Source: Delphinus delphis
Lineage: Eukaryota; Chordata; Mammalia; Artiodactyla; Delphinidae
Length of the DNA stretch: 64,000 nucleotides
Reading direction: 5' to 3'
NCBI RefSeq assembly: GCF_949987515.2
Contig: NC_082698.1
Span: 29,602,070-29,666,069, forward strand
In this document: positions 1-11,039 of the stretch, in pieces
Position numbering within the stretch: position 1 is the first letter of the stretch
Layout of the letters: each line of letters begins with the position of its first letter
Translations under genes and position numbers: made by a program
Notes under the pieces: model-generated
Seen by the model: the letters and a program-made list of their open reading frames with translations, nothing else
Databases searched by the model: none
Told to the model about the DNA's origin: nothing

Positions 1-310
1 AACAAAACAAACAAAATAAAAACCTAAAACTATAACACTACTAGAAGAAAATATGGGAGAAAAAATCTCTGTGACTCTGGGTTCAGCAAAGATTTCTTAA
101 ATACAACACAAGCATAATTCATAACATTTAAAAAAATTAATCAATAAACTGGACTTCAGAGAAATTAAGACCTTCTGCTCTTCAAAGACACTGTTAAAAG
201 AGAATGAAAAGACAAACCACAAACGGAGAGAAAGTATTTGCAAACTGCATAAACGAGAAAGAACTTTTATCCAGAATACATACTGAACTCTTAAAACATA
301 ATATCCAAAA

Positions 311-325
311 ACAAACAACAATTTG
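311..325. repeat. Target-site duplication, left copy (SINE at 326-542)
   Basis: ACAAACAACAATTTG at 311-325 is repeated exactly at 543-557. The 15-bp direct repeat brackets the SINE and shows an L1-machinery insertion into the older L1. Confidence 0.95.
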
Positions 326-542
326 TTAATTTTTTTTTTTTTTTTTTTTCTGCAGCACGCGGGCCTCTCACTGCTGTGGCCTCCCCATTGTGGAGCACAG
401 GCTCCGGACGTGCAGGCTCAGCGGCCATGGCTCACGGGCCCAGCCGCTCCGCGGCATGTGGGATCTTCCCGGACCGGGGCACGAACCCGTGTCCCCGGCA
501 CTGGCAGGTGGACTCCCAACCACTGCGCCACCAGGGAAGCCC
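326..542 (-). mobile_element. CHR-type tRNA-derived SINE, short cetacean subtype
   Basis: Reading the minus strand, the element opens GGGCTTCCCTGGTGGCGCAG at 542, has an A-box-like TGGCGCAGTGG, a B-box-like GGTTCGTGCCC, the G-rich body with GCGGCTGGGCCCGTGAGCC, and an A tail (the T run at about 330-350). It is flanked by a perfect 15-bp duplication. Open frames across it are by-products of its GC-rich body and are not genes. Confidence 0.95.
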
Positions 543-890
543 ACAAACAACAATTTGAACAATACTTCACCAAAGAAGATATAAAGATCAAAAAATGCTC
601 AACATCATATATATCAGTAGGGAAATACAATTCCATTTATATGACTTCTGGAAAAGGCAAAACTTTAAGGACAGAAAATGTATCTGCAGTTGCCAGAAGC
701 TCAGGTTCAAGTAAGGGGTTGACTACAAAGGGGCACAAGGGAATTTTTTGGATCGATGAACTGTTCTGTATATTAACTGTGTGGGAGTTATATGACTATG
801 CTTTTGTCAAAATTCACAGAATGTACTCTAAGAAAAGTGAACTTCATATAAATTATATCTTAATTTTTTAAATGAAAAATAATCACATTC

Positions 891-1394
891 TCTAGAAATT
901 CCTACCAAAACATAGCTGACCCCACTGACTCTTTAATTTTTGATTCTTGCCTTTAAAATATACCTATTTTATACAGTCAGTAAGCAGTGCAGCCTCAATG
1001 ATGTTATATTAGCATGACTAAAGATCAATTTCGCTCAGGATTTCAGGCTACAGTCTTTTCTAATTTAATTGTGCAGTCATTACTTAAAACTTCCATTGTC
1101 TTCTCAACTTTGCATGAGTAAAAACTGTAAAACTTGGTCTCCTTTGACTGTCTATTATTTACTCCATATATAACCAAAACACAATTCTTTGCATTGCATT
1201 CAGGGAGCTATATAAATCTGGATATTCTGATTCTGAACAACCTTAGAAAAGAAGGGTGTATTCTAAGATACTCTGGCAATTCCAAATGACATTGGCACAT
1301 GAATATATAATAATTTTTTCTAAAACACCTTTTTTCATAATTCCTGCTCAAAAACCTTAGTGATTCACTAGAGTCACTAAACTTAGCCGGCATT
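891..1394. other. AT-rich intergenic sequence, nothing recognised
   Basis: No exon-like reading frame with good splice signals and no repeat I can name. It is intergenic or intronic filler between an L1 and an L2 fragment. Confidence 0.5.
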
Positions 1395-1790
1395 CAAGGC
1401 TCTCCATGATTTGGTGTCAATCTGCTGTTCCAGTCATATTTCTTCCACTCTCAGACACAAATCCTCCATTCTGTACCAAATGGCCTCATGATCTGTTCAT
1501 TCCAAATTCTGAAATATCCTCCATGAATTATCTCAGCTTAAACACTCCTAGTTACTAGTCATTCAAAAGACTTACATCTTTATTTGAAGACACGCTGATT
1601 TCACCCTTCTGTGAATTCATGCACATTCATTACCTATGGTATTCATTTGTCATTATAAACAACCTTATATTCCTGTTTTACTTATGAATGTCATTCTCAT
1701 ACTCTATAATAGTTTCTTGAGGGCAGATACTGTTTCTCAAATGCTTCTTGTATCCTCAGGAACACAAAAGGTACTCAACAAATATTTAGA
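1395..1790 (+). mobile_element. L2 LINE fragment (3' end)
   Basis: It contains the L2 signature 'gcattcaaggctctccatgat' and, later, 'gagggcagatactgtttctc' followed by 'ggtactcaacaaatattta', the plus-sense 3' terminus of L2. It is diverged and non-coding. Confidence 0.75.
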
Positions 1791-1868
1791 AAAAAAAATT
1801 AATGTGGAAGTTAATTTTAAATTAATTTTAAATCCCTTTAATTTCAGATTAATTTTAAATTAATTTAA
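1790..1868. repeat. AT-rich self-complementary repeat
   Basis: A short tract made of repeated 'taattttaaat' units in both orientations (for example ttttaaattaattttaaat), able to fold on itself. Low-complexity DNA with no gene. Confidence 0.7.
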
Positions 1869-1869
1869 A

Positions 1870-2419
1870 ATACTTACACAACGTTCTGGAAAAGCTTACT
1901 TTATAGCTTGAGAGACTAAAGCTAGGGGCACTAGACTTTGCTCCCTGAGGTCTGCTGCTATATCACATTCATCTTCATATTTTCAGAGTTGAATACAATG
2001 TCTGACACATGGAAAACGCTCAGATATTTAAATATTTAACTAAATTTCACTTTCTAAGGCCACAAAGTAGGAAATGGAACCCTGGAGTTCTATCCCAATC
2101 CCCCCAAGATTATATTAGTGCCTTGAAATGTTCTCTAATTTCTCATATTCCTTCAGATTCTCCCTGAACAGACTACAAACATCAAAAAGACAAAACTGTG
2201 CTTTCTCCCCTCTTTAAAGCTCACAGAGCAATTACTACAGGACATGCACAGTAGGGCAGGCAATATTTCCATCAGATTTCTTAAAAGTAACAGAAAGGCA
2301 GCTTATATATATTTCTCTGCCCCATGAAAAAACATACCAGTTACTACTCTTCCTACTAGGAAGATTTATTTTTCATCATCTTTAGCACAAATTCTAGAAT
2401 GCTATCTGCCAGCTCCCAT
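1870..2419. other. Unique sequence, no gene seen
   Basis: Mixed AT-rich sequence. Around 1990-2045 it resembles a worn L2 or MIR 3' end ('tgtctgacacatggaaaacgctcag'). No convincing exon was found. Confidence 0.4.
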
Positions 2420-2830
2420 GCCCCAATAAATATGCATCCACAAGCAATTATGGAGATAGATAGCTTATGGGGAGGGGGCACTCTTTGGTCAGGTCCCAAT
2501 GCTGTCCCGTGGTTAGGTGGAAGGGTAAGTGGGGGGGGGGTGGCCCTGTGATAAATTACTGCCCACTCTGCTTAGGGGTATTTATCACAGCCCGCTGTCA
2601 GGTAAATCACTGGAAAAACACCTCTTCGGTAATTAATGTGAAGTGACGGATGGACAGCCCCTGGGCCCATTAATCAGGAACATCAGCAGCCTACTGAGAT
2701 TATGAATGTCAGGATGCATAAACTGCCGGTGGATCAATAGGCCCAGGAACTCATCCAAGGCTCTCATTTCCGAGGCATCTCCGGTACATTAGGCTCCCTC
2801 GACCCCTCCCCCAATCTAAAATGAAAAGCA
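2420..2830. promoter_or_regulatory. Candidate conserved non-coding element (enhancer-like)
   Basis: This block is repeat-free, higher in GC than its surroundings, and has no open frame of note. It is dense in factor-like motifs: an 11-bp inverted pair CTGTGATAAAT (2546-2556) and ATTTATCACAG (2580-2590), giving two opposed GATA-type cores, then GGTAATTAATG and CCATTAATCAGG (homeodomain-type). A poly-G run sits at about 2531-2540. The texture is that of mammalian conserved non-coding elements; conservation itself cannot be seen in one sequence. Confidence 0.4.
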
Positions 2831-3593
2831 AGCCTTCAGAACAAAGGGCAAGAGCTGAGGTCTAAAGTGACCACTGCAAGAAAACAGTCAAGGAACGTGG
2901 CCATGGCTAGGGAAGTCACCAGGATAGGTAACATGAGCACAGAGCTATACTGACCAAGAGGCTCTCAGAAATCTCAGTGCACTGGAAAAGCAGGAAGATA
3001 ACAGTTAACATTCAATACTCAGAGTCTGATTATCTATTTTAGGGGTAATCCAGGTTCTTGCTTCTAATCTTTTACCCTTTTTCCTGTCCACATTTTCCTT
3101 TCTTTCATATTGGCACCACTAATACAGAGTAGAGAGAAATAAGCAATTTCTGCTCTCTAACAACCTAGGTAAAAATTTCAATTTTAGAGGAAAAAGAATC
3201 TGTATAAAATAAAATCATTGAATTATCCCTGAATTTAATTTAGCCTCATCCTTCATTACCATGACGAACTGAGAATTGCCAGCAGAAGTACCCAAAGTGT
3301 TTACAATTGAGAAAAAGGTGATCTTCCTGATTCATTAGCATTTACAAAGCCGCCTGCCAATATACGACATGGGTTAAAGGCTAAACTGTGTGGTAGGATT
3401 CCAGAGAATTAAATCAGCTCTTAATTCTATTTCTTCTCCAAGTCAAACAAAACATTCTCCATCAAAAGAGTCTGCTCAACTTGTAAAACAGAATGGACCT
3501 GAAAGAGAATTACTGTTTGCTCGTCACCCAAAGTTTAGTCAAATTTGTATGGGAGATTCGGCTGTGCTCAGCCTCGTACTGAACACACTCTAG
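2831..3593. other. Unique sequence between enhancer-like block and hairpin
   Basis: No repeat recognised and no supported exon. The stretch 3390-3590 has one open plus frame of 67 codons without matching splice sites or recognisable domains, so I do not call it. Confidence 0.4.
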
Positions 3594-3649
3594 GCTGGCA
3601 GTGGCGGGAATGTGACTGCACTTGCTGTCACATCCCGCCAGACCCCAGC
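3594..3649. other. Stable hairpin, about 56 nt, with E2F-like arms
   Basis: The arm at 3602-3616 (TGGCGGGAATGTGAC) pairs with 3627-3640 (GTCACATCCCGCCA) over 14 bp with one bulged A. The loop is TGCACTTGCT. After a small internal loop, GCTGG (3594-3598) pairs with CCAGC (3645-3649). Each arm carries a GGCGGGA/TCCCGCC core resembling an E2F site. Size and shape are like a pre-miRNA stem but shorter than typical. It sits in repeat-free DNA, so it is not an obvious transposon terminus. Confidence 0.55.
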
Positions 3650-4993
3650 GCGGTGCTCTGTGGTCAGACTAAGGCCAGGGCTGCAAGCGTTGGTTAGAAA
3701 GTGTCTCAGAGTTACGGCTGCCTGTTCCGCTAAATCTCATTTCATCCTACTGATGGATGGATGGACAGATGGCTGCTTGGTGAAAGCAGCATTATCAGGC
3801 AGCTTCTACGAAGCCTCTGAATGATGGATAGCCCTCTTTCTACTTTCTCCAAACCACCATCGATCCAAGCCATATTTCAACGGTCAGAAGCCCAGGAATA
3901 TTAAGACACGCAATAAGGTTAAGTTACTTACAGTGTAAACCTTTAGAACAGAAATTCTAACACCTCTGCTTTGCTGTCAGGAACTAGGCTGAAAATGTTA
4001 CAGTCCATTCTTTCTAGCTGCTAACCCAATGAATTCCAACAGCTCAAAGCCCAACAGCTGGGCTCCATTCCTAGGAGCACTTGAAAAGCTAACTTGCCTG
4101 CCAAATTTTTTACTAGCCAGTTCTGTGAAATGAATTCTGCAGTTGTAGTGAACAGATCTGTGACTATGCATATCCACTGGCGTGTGAAGCTATTAGAAGC
4201 ATACAAACCATGCAGAGTTTGTCAATGATATGTAATCGCTAGCCTCAAACGTGTGGTGCCCTGGATATACCAAGTTGGCATGACTACCAACATCAAGGAG
4301 GGTGATTAAAACCAGGATAGATTAAAATTTTGTCTTCTGCACATAATCCTAAAATGCTGTTTCTATCTAGCTCGCCTGGCTGGCTTCTACTCTCTTGTGT
4401 ACATATCAAATCATAAGTACTAATCCTTGCCTGTTTTCACAAGCACACTTTTACATCCACTTGTCTGTCACCTTCTAGACACTTATCTCAGCTTGTTTAT
4501 TTGGACTACATGCCCTCTTTGTTCCTTCCATGTTATCCTGTGCCCTCAGACTCATACAACTGGACTCTATATCAAAGTTACTTCCATTCATGTGGTTAAA
4601 GAAATGGACTCTGAATCCAGCTTTGTGATATAGATTCCTAGACCCCACATGCCCTCTCTTTCTAAGCTCACTCATCCCCAGATGACTTCTCTAAATGCTT
4701 CACTATCAACTATACCCCATATCAGCTTGGCTTGGCTCCTGGTCCTGCCCTTCTTGACTGACTCACTGCCACTCTGAGCCAATGTTCAGAGAATTTGTTT
4801 GTATTTGTTTTGGGGGTTAGAAAAATGTCTCAGTGGAGTGGCAATTGTCGTTCTTCTTGCCATAATGGTAGTTTAGTTTAATACTTTAATATTTGTGCCT
4901 TAACAACACCTATAGTTCTATTCCTAGCAAAAAGAAAAAGAAAAAAATCATGTGCTATTTTTATAAGATATTGCTTAATTATAATGTCTTATC
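3650..4993. other. Unique intergenic or intronic sequence
   Basis: No nameable repeat and no supported gene. A minus-strand donor-like CACT|GTAAGTAAC lies near 3925, but the sequence before it has no convincing acceptor with an open frame. Confidence 0.4.
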
Positions 4994-5007
4994 AAGAATA
5001 GCAGTGT

Positions 5008-5147
5008 TGGGTGGGAGGGAGGGAGACACAAGAGGGAAGAGATATGGGAACATATGTATATGTATAACTGATTCACTTTGTTATAAAGCAGAAACTAACA
5101 CACCATTGTAAAGCAATTATACCCCAATAAAGATGTTAAAAAAAAAA
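5008..5147 (+). mobile_element. Severely 5'-truncated young LINE-1 (3' terminal 140 bp)
   Basis: Only the L1 terminal segment is present: GGGAGGGAGACACAAGAGGG, then 'ctgattcactttgtt', 'caataaagatgtt' and poly(A). It closely matches the ends of the copies at 18.3-18.4, 29.5-29.6 and 60.5-60.7 kb. A perfect 14-bp duplication, AAGAATAGCAGTGT (4994-5007 and 5148-5161), brackets it. Confidence 0.95.
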
Positions 5148-5161
5148 AAGAATAGCAGTGT

Positions 5162-5869
5162 CCTTCACATAAACATTAAAGAATTTTTACAGAATCTTAA
5201 ATTACATTATTGAAAAAGATTGTATAGGTCAGAATTCAAATAAAGAAATTGAGGATCTGAGCTTGTAATGTGCATGGTTAGATAGATACTAAGTAGCAAA
5301 GCAAAACTGGAACCCAGATTTCAATTAAAAGTATTGTGCTTACTTTATTATATTTCTCAGACATCCCACTTTCATCCTTGGGATTTCAGAGGGAGTGAGG
5401 GTAATAAGGACTGAATGTCACTTGTATGTGTGCCTGTGTGTTTGTGGGGAGGAAGGTGTCTACAAGTAATTTAAATTTAGCCACTCATACTATTGTGCTT
5501 CCCATCAAAGTTGCCAATGGGTCATCTGAGACTCACTCTCTACCTTAGAGAACAAAATTAGATGAATCCCTGACAACTAGAAACGGCTACCTTTCTCTTC
5601 TCCCTTCTTTACCTAGAAGGTTGAAAAGAAAAAAAGCAGAAAGATGTCAAATTCAAGTAGAATCGTAACAGCAAGAAGCTCCACAACTTAAATTAAATGG
5701 ATAGAGGAGCAATGTGTCCTCTTAATTTCCAAGGTTGTCACATACTGGTCAAATACAGAGCACAAGCTGACTGATTGGACTTCACCCTCTGTTGGTGAAA
5801 ATGTGTCACTGCTGCATTTCCTGATTGTCAAGCTACTCCATACAGATCTTTATACCTTACAGCTAGCTG
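5162..5869. other. Unique sequence with a probable MIR remnant
   Basis: About 5235-5345 resembles MIR ('gaggatctgagcttgtaa ... actggaacccagatttc'). The remainder is unrecognised and non-coding. Confidence 0.4.
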
Positions 5870-6035
5870 AAAAAGACCTTGGAAAATCATGTCCTATAAC
5901 CTCCTCATTTTAAAGATGAGGAAACTGTTTGAGGAATTTACTTAAGACTTGTAGCTGTTTGAGTGGTAAGTGAGACCAGAACCCAGATCTCCCATCAACT
6001 AAACTAAGTAGTTTTATCACCATCATAGCTGCCTT
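5870..6035 (+). mobile_element. MIR-like SINE remnant
   Basis: It has the MIR-type order 'cattttaaagatgaggaaact', then a spacer, then 'accagaacccagatctcc'. Worn and short; no coding role. Confidence 0.55.
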
Positions 6036-6122
6036 AACCGGTTTTCCACCTAGTATATATACTCAGGATATACTAGCTGAGCAAAGTTTAATCAGGAAGT
6101 CAATTGTGCTGCAAAAATAATC

Positions 6123-6174
6123 ACATAATACACATCAAAATACAAAAAAAATAAACACATAATACACATCAAAA
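6123..6174. repeat. Direct repeat, 18-bp unit, 34-bp period
   Basis: ACATAATACACATCAAAA occurs at 6123-6140 and again at 6157-6174, separated by an A-rich spacer. Confidence 0.85.
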
Positions 6175-6769
6175 CCAAATATATTATTCACACTAAGGCA
6201 CATCTTCATTAGTAAATGATCAGGATGACTTTTCCCTCCCATTCCCACAAAAATGTCCTCGAACATTGGACAAGAACTCTACTACAACTATTCTTAGGAC
6301 CAGACAAAACATTTCTCCTAGGAATTCAAAAAAAGGCAACTCCTCAGAAAAAATAACTGGTGCTAGGTGAATAATAAGGAATGACAATTCCTTAAACTCT
6401 TACTTTATTTCTATATACTCCCTAAGTTCATAGAAAAGCTGTTTTATTTGCATTAACCAAATACACTTTAGAATAATCAATTTTTTTACAAGGCTATCTC
6501 AAGCCAACACAAAGATCCTTTCCTTTCACTAAAAAGTCTTTTTATAGAGTTTCTATTTGGTTAAGAAAGATCTATTAAGCAATAGATTAAGCAAGAGAAC
6601 AGTGACATATTTTTCAAAATCTGCTGCTGTGAATCACATCTAATTACGTTTTCTGTTCCATTAAGGTGTAGGCTCTACAAGCAAAAGTGAAGTAGTGGCA
6701 AAGTAGTACCAACAGTAGTAGCAGAGGAAGAGAAAGAAAAATTAAACAGCTACCTACCATTCAATGAGG
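6175..6769. other. AT-rich unique sequence
   Basis: Nothing recognised. There is no exon-like frame and no clear repeat. Confidence 0.4.
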
Positions 6770-7005
6770 ACTTAGATATGACAGGGACCGTGCTACATAT
6801 TTCATATATCTAATTTCTCATTTGATTCCAACTATAATACTATGAGGTAAATATTATTACCTCAATTTTACAAATGAGAAATCTGAAGCTTAAATAACTC
6901 AAGATCACATAGCTTCTAAGTGATCTTCTAACTCAAGATCACATAAGCTTCATAGTTGGTTAGGATTTCAAAGTCCCTGCTTTTAACTACTACACTAGAC
7001 TGCCT
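6770..7005 (+). mobile_element. MIR SINE with an internal direct duplication
   Basis: MIR signature 'attttacaaatgagaaatctgaagc'. The segment AACTCAAGATCACATA is duplicated (6896-6911 and 6930-6945). Its 3' part, 'gttggttaggatttcaaagt' onward, closely matches the copy at 8425-8600. Confidence 0.7.
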
Positions 7006-8424
7006 GATATTCAGCAAGATGATCTCTTACAATCATCTATTAATTTCATAAATATCAACAATTTGCTTAGAATCTGTATAAATGCATAGCAACCAAAGAG
7101 AGCTCAAAGACTGCTGCAGTAAAACAGGAAAATCAACTAGGATAAGAATGAAAGATTAATGCTTTCATGGCATGACTACTCCCAATAACCTTCCAGACTT
7201 AAAAGTGCTGACAATAATAATCTACTACTAAGTCTGAAACTTCCTCATTCACCTTGCCTCATCCTCAAAGCCATATGGTGAAGAACCTCACCAGGTGTCA
7301 GGAGAGGAATTCCCTCTCTTCTATTCCCCGTAAGAATAATCTCTATACTTCTTCCTGCCAACTCCCCTGACCATTTGAAAACGTTACCCTTCTCTACATT
7401 CTTCCCTTTCTCCAGAGGCACATGGGAACATGGGAACAATGACCAGTGAAACTGATGACACAGTTCCTAGACTGCAGAAGCCTTCAAAGCAGAATATAGA
7501 GTGCACTTTCAAATCTGAATCTAAAAAGAAAAGAAACTTGTACATAAAATACCTGCTGCAGAAGGTATTTTCAGATGTCATCTTAAACAGAATATAACAG
7601 TTACAGTATTTTAATATTAGTCTGCTTCAGACATTTACAGCCTTCGCCTCTGTGCATGCAGTTGAACAAAGAATATAGCTTGCATAACTGGAAGAAACAT
7701 TTCACAAAAAATCTGAGTATCAAGACAATGAAAGATGATTGTCTGGATAGATGATTCCAACGGGATCTTGAGGGCCCCAAAATATGTAAACAAACTATGG
7801 CATGAAAAGGTTTTTCTTACAACATAACACAATTCACGCTCCCAACTTATTTTACACTCCACTGGCCACAGTCGCCATGCATTGGCACCAACTGATTTCA
7901 TGCTTTACAGGCTGGGAAACAGTCCGCAACTTAGTCTCTTTCACACTCCACTGATGTGGTAACCCCATGGTTCACCAACTTAACTGTTCCAAATTTAATG
8001 TTTGCACCTACTGTTGGCCACCTCAAAAGGTAGTCAGATCAAAGCTTTAATATAACTGAACAACAGCAATATAATATGTAACAGAAATGTACAGAGAAAA
8101 GTCTGCTACCTGCTCTGTATATATACCTGGTGGTAGGGAGGAGAGAGGAAAACTCCCTCCTAAAATTTCTTTCCCTCACTATACATCTGGAGGTTGGTCT
8201 GTCCTTCTAGACTTATTTGAAATTAGTTCCGCTCCTGGGTCTATCCTGGGTTGCATTGATATCCTATACTTGACAATAAAAGAGTTGAAATGAATAAGGC
8301 TTTCAGGGCTGTGCCTCAAACCTGACATACATTAAGCTTGATTTTTTTTCCCCTTTAGGATTCACAAACTAAAGCTAATAAACCATTAAGTAAATTTTGA
8401 AAGTAGAGACTACTAGGTTTAATC
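7006..8424. other. Unique sequence, no supported gene
   Basis: Several minus-strand frames of 64-88 codons are open between 7245 and 7901. None has a recognisable domain or a clean acceptor/donor pair, and composition matches the surrounding non-coding DNA. I see no gene. Confidence 0.4.
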
Positions 8425-8600
8425 TGTGCTAAGTGTCTTATATATGTTATCTCATTTGACCCCAAGTACATACTAAGAGGTAGCTATTATTTTCTCAATT
8501 TTACAGATGAGAAATCTGAAACTTACTTAAGATCACACAGCTTCCAAGTGTTGGTTAGGATTTCGAAGTCCCTGCACTTAACTACTACAGTAGACTAGAA
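8425..8600 (+). mobile_element. MIR SINE, sister of the copy at 6770-7005
   Basis: MIR core 'caattttacagatgagaaatc' and 'gatcacacagcttccaagtg'. The 3' 45 bp (from 'gttggttaggatttcgaagt') are far more like the MIR 1.6 kb upstream than like the family consensus. Confidence 0.7.
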
Positions 8601-9140
8601 TACATGCCTTCTAAAAAATGGGGTAAAACAAAGCATAGCACAGTTTTAAAAAACAGAAATACCAAAGTGCAATAATAACAAAAGAGAATAATTGTAAAGG
8701 AGATGGAGTACTTATGTTAGAGATATAGTTACAACAACTCTATGTCTCCTTCCTCTTTGTAGCTACAGTACCAAGTGTGAAAGCCAAATGTGGCTAAGAA
8801 ACTGAGACACCAAAAGAAGCAAGCTTCATTTTAAAGCAGGCAAAGAAAACATCAGATAATTAATAAAAGCTTCTCTTATACGCAGATTGAAAGTTTACTA
8901 ATTAGAGTTTCAAGAATAACAAACAATTATCTTAGAATACAGTGATATCTTCAGAGAACTGCCCCTTTAAGGATCAGGAAGACTGTACAGAGTGCTACAA
9001 AAGGTTTTCAAAGTAGAATAATCTACTGAACAAACATGGCTCAGGTACTAAATCCTATTCTAATCTATTATTTTTATGATACAAAAAGCAAGATAAATGT
9101 TAAAGGTTGGTAAAAGCTAACAATAGGTGATGGTATTTTC
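8601..9140. other. AT-rich unique sequence
   Basis: No repeat or gene recognised. Confidence 0.4.
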
Positions 9141-9146
9141 TTGCAG

Positions 9147-9224
9147 CAAACAAATATTTATTAAGTGCACATATTGTACTGAGACCTATGCTGGGACAGT
9201 GGAAACTGTAAAGTTGGACCACAG
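9147..9224 (+). other. L2-derived segment with exon-like splice borders
   Basis: The sequence is the antisense 3' end of an L2 ('caaacaaatatttattaagtg'). It is framed by a good acceptor (TATTTTCTTGCAG, ending 9146) and a strong donor (CACAG|GTAAGA, intron from 9225). The 78-bp span is open in one frame and is a multiple of three. It could be a cryptic or exonised segment. No flanking plus-strand exons are visible, so this is a splice-site observation, not a gene call. Confidence 0.25.
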
Positions 9225-9538
9225 GTAAGAACATGGTTTGAACCACATGAATAATGTAGCCTCCTCTTTAAGTTATCTCTACTTAATTGGGAAGATAAGA
9301 AATTTTAGAAAAACAAAAAAAGTTGTTTTACGGTAGTATATAATTGCCAAACAAAGAGAAAAGTTGTAAATGATAAAAAGAGAGCTATCACTTAGGGCCT
9401 GGAATAGCTGAAGAAGATGTCATAAGGTAGGAGGAACTGGAAGCTGGTATGTAGACTGAGAATTGAAGGGAGATATTCCAAGTAAAAGGAATAGCCTGAA
9501 CAATTTGAAGACGCAGTAAGCAAAAAGCATTATTTTGG

Positions 9539-9857
9539 GACTTCCCTGGTAACACAGTGGTTAAGAATCCACCTGCCAATGCAGGGCACACGGGTTTGAG
9601 CCCTGGTCTGGGAAGATCCCACATGCCGCCGAGCAACTAAGCCTGTGTGCCACAACTACTGAGCCTGCGTGCCACAACTACTGAAGCCCACGCACCTAGA
9701 GCCCGTGCTCCACAACAAGAGAAGCCACTGCAATGAGAAGTCTGCACACCGCAACAAAGAGTAGCCCCCGCTCGCGGCAACTAGAGAAAGCCTACATGCA
9801 GCAATGAAGACCCAACGCAGCCAAACATAAATAAATTAAAAAAATAAATTTTTTAAA
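9539..9857 (+). mobile_element. CHR-type SINE, long form
   Basis: It starts GACTTCCCTGGTAACACAG, has the B-box GGGTTTGAGCCC, then the repeated 'gccacaactactga' modules, and ends in an AT-rich tail. A 17-bp duplication AAAAAGCATTATTTTGG (9522-9538 and 9858-9874) frames it. Confidence 0.95.
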
Positions 9858-9874
9858 AAAAAGCATTATTTTGG

Positions 9875-11039
9875 AGACAGCTATAGAAACTACTAGAGCC
9901 AAGGTTCAATATAGGAAAGTGTGGAACATTCTGCCAGAAAGATTGTTTTCAGCCTGGAGGGCCTTCAACACTAGGTTTAGACATTCAGTACCCCAAGCAA
10001 TGGAGACTCAAGTCTAGACCATACAGACAATTCCTGAGAAGTGATACTATTACTGTGTCTCTAGTTCTCCATACCTTCCCTTACACCATCTGCCCATTCA
10101 TTTACCCTGTCATCTTTTTTAATAGGTACCATCAGGTAAATGTGATGAGACAGCACACAATGTTAACACTGACATTTCTCTTATGCTTGCTTAACCCGAT
10201 GGTATCAATGAGCAAGTGTAACATTTAACCAAAACCCAGAAACAGGATGAACAGGAGGGATGGGCTCCAAAACAATGTGCCCCAAGTCTAATCCCATACT
10301 CAGTAACAAACATTACATCTAGGGGAGCAATCAAATACACTTATTTTGTATAGCCATTCTCAGAACCAGAGAAAGAACTGAACCAAAGCCTGCCCCACAT
10401 TATATTCTACTCCACAATCCAAATAATACCCAGAAACTCATGCCTTGATACCTGATGAAGACTCCTATAGTTGGCCAAGTGTTTCTGAAACAAATAGCTG
10501 GTGATATATGTATATGTGTATAAAATCTAATAAACAAATAAGTAACAGGATATACATTTGTCTGAGATAAAAGCCCAGTCATTCTGGATCTAGATATGGT
10601 AACTGGCCTTACTACCATTGTAACAGTTCCTAGAAAAGATAAGACCCATCCCCATTACACTGACTTTTATAGTTTCATTTTCCAGCATGAAGTGATATTT
10701 CTAGTCTCTTCAAAACTTTTCAATCCATCCAATCCCTACTCTCATCAACAGAACATCTAACCTTACAGTTTTGAAGACAGAATGAAACAATAACAGCTTG
10801 AAAGGAAAAGTAAAACACACTACTTCTACCCCACCAAAACCAACTCCAGCTGTTCGTTTCACAATTGTATCAGCAGAGCTAACAAGGAGAATAGCTACCA
10901 TTCTAATTGCCCACAGAACCTGAGATGCTCTGCTCTTCTCTCATTTCTCCCCCTTCCCATCTCCTCTGTAACTTGCACACGACCACCTCACTCTGCTGTC
11001 CATCCTCCCCAACTGCTGCCCAACAATTCACAGGCTGCC
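9875..11039. other. Unique sequence, no supported gene
   Basis: Minus-strand frames at 10400-10618 and 10710-10901 are open but lack recognisable domains and splice signals. No repeat named. Confidence 0.4.

Larger units (their letters stand above)
1..890 (+). mobile_element. Ancient LINE-1 (ORF2 end and 3' UTR), interrupted by a SINE
   Basis: The left edge reads as old L1 ORF2 in the plus direction: the stretch around 150-300 (aagaccttctgctcttcaaa, then the 'gagaaagtatttgcaaa' motif) and 560-600 (ttcaccaaagaagatata) match the ORF2 C-terminal region. Positions 770-880 resemble an L1M-type 3' UTR ('atgcttttgtcaaaattcac', 'aaaagtgaacttcatat'). A CHR SINE splits it at 326-542. Frames are broken by many stops, so it is dead. 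It continues off the left edge of the window. Confidence 0.75.

Noticed and set aside
323..871. 182-codon plus-strand open frame
   Set aside because: It runs through an antisense CHR SINE and ancient L1 sequence. The product's first half is the SINE complement seen again in other copies.
3862..3990. Minus-strand exon ending at CACT|GTAAGTAAC (3925)
   Set aside because: Donor is strong, but with the best acceptor all three frames contain stops; the alternative acceptor has a weak tract.
9539..9620. tRNA gene from A-box and B-box motifs
   Set aside because: The boxes belong to the tRNA-derived head of a SINE; there is no cloverleaf, and 3' SINE body and duplications are present. The same applies to every CHR copy.
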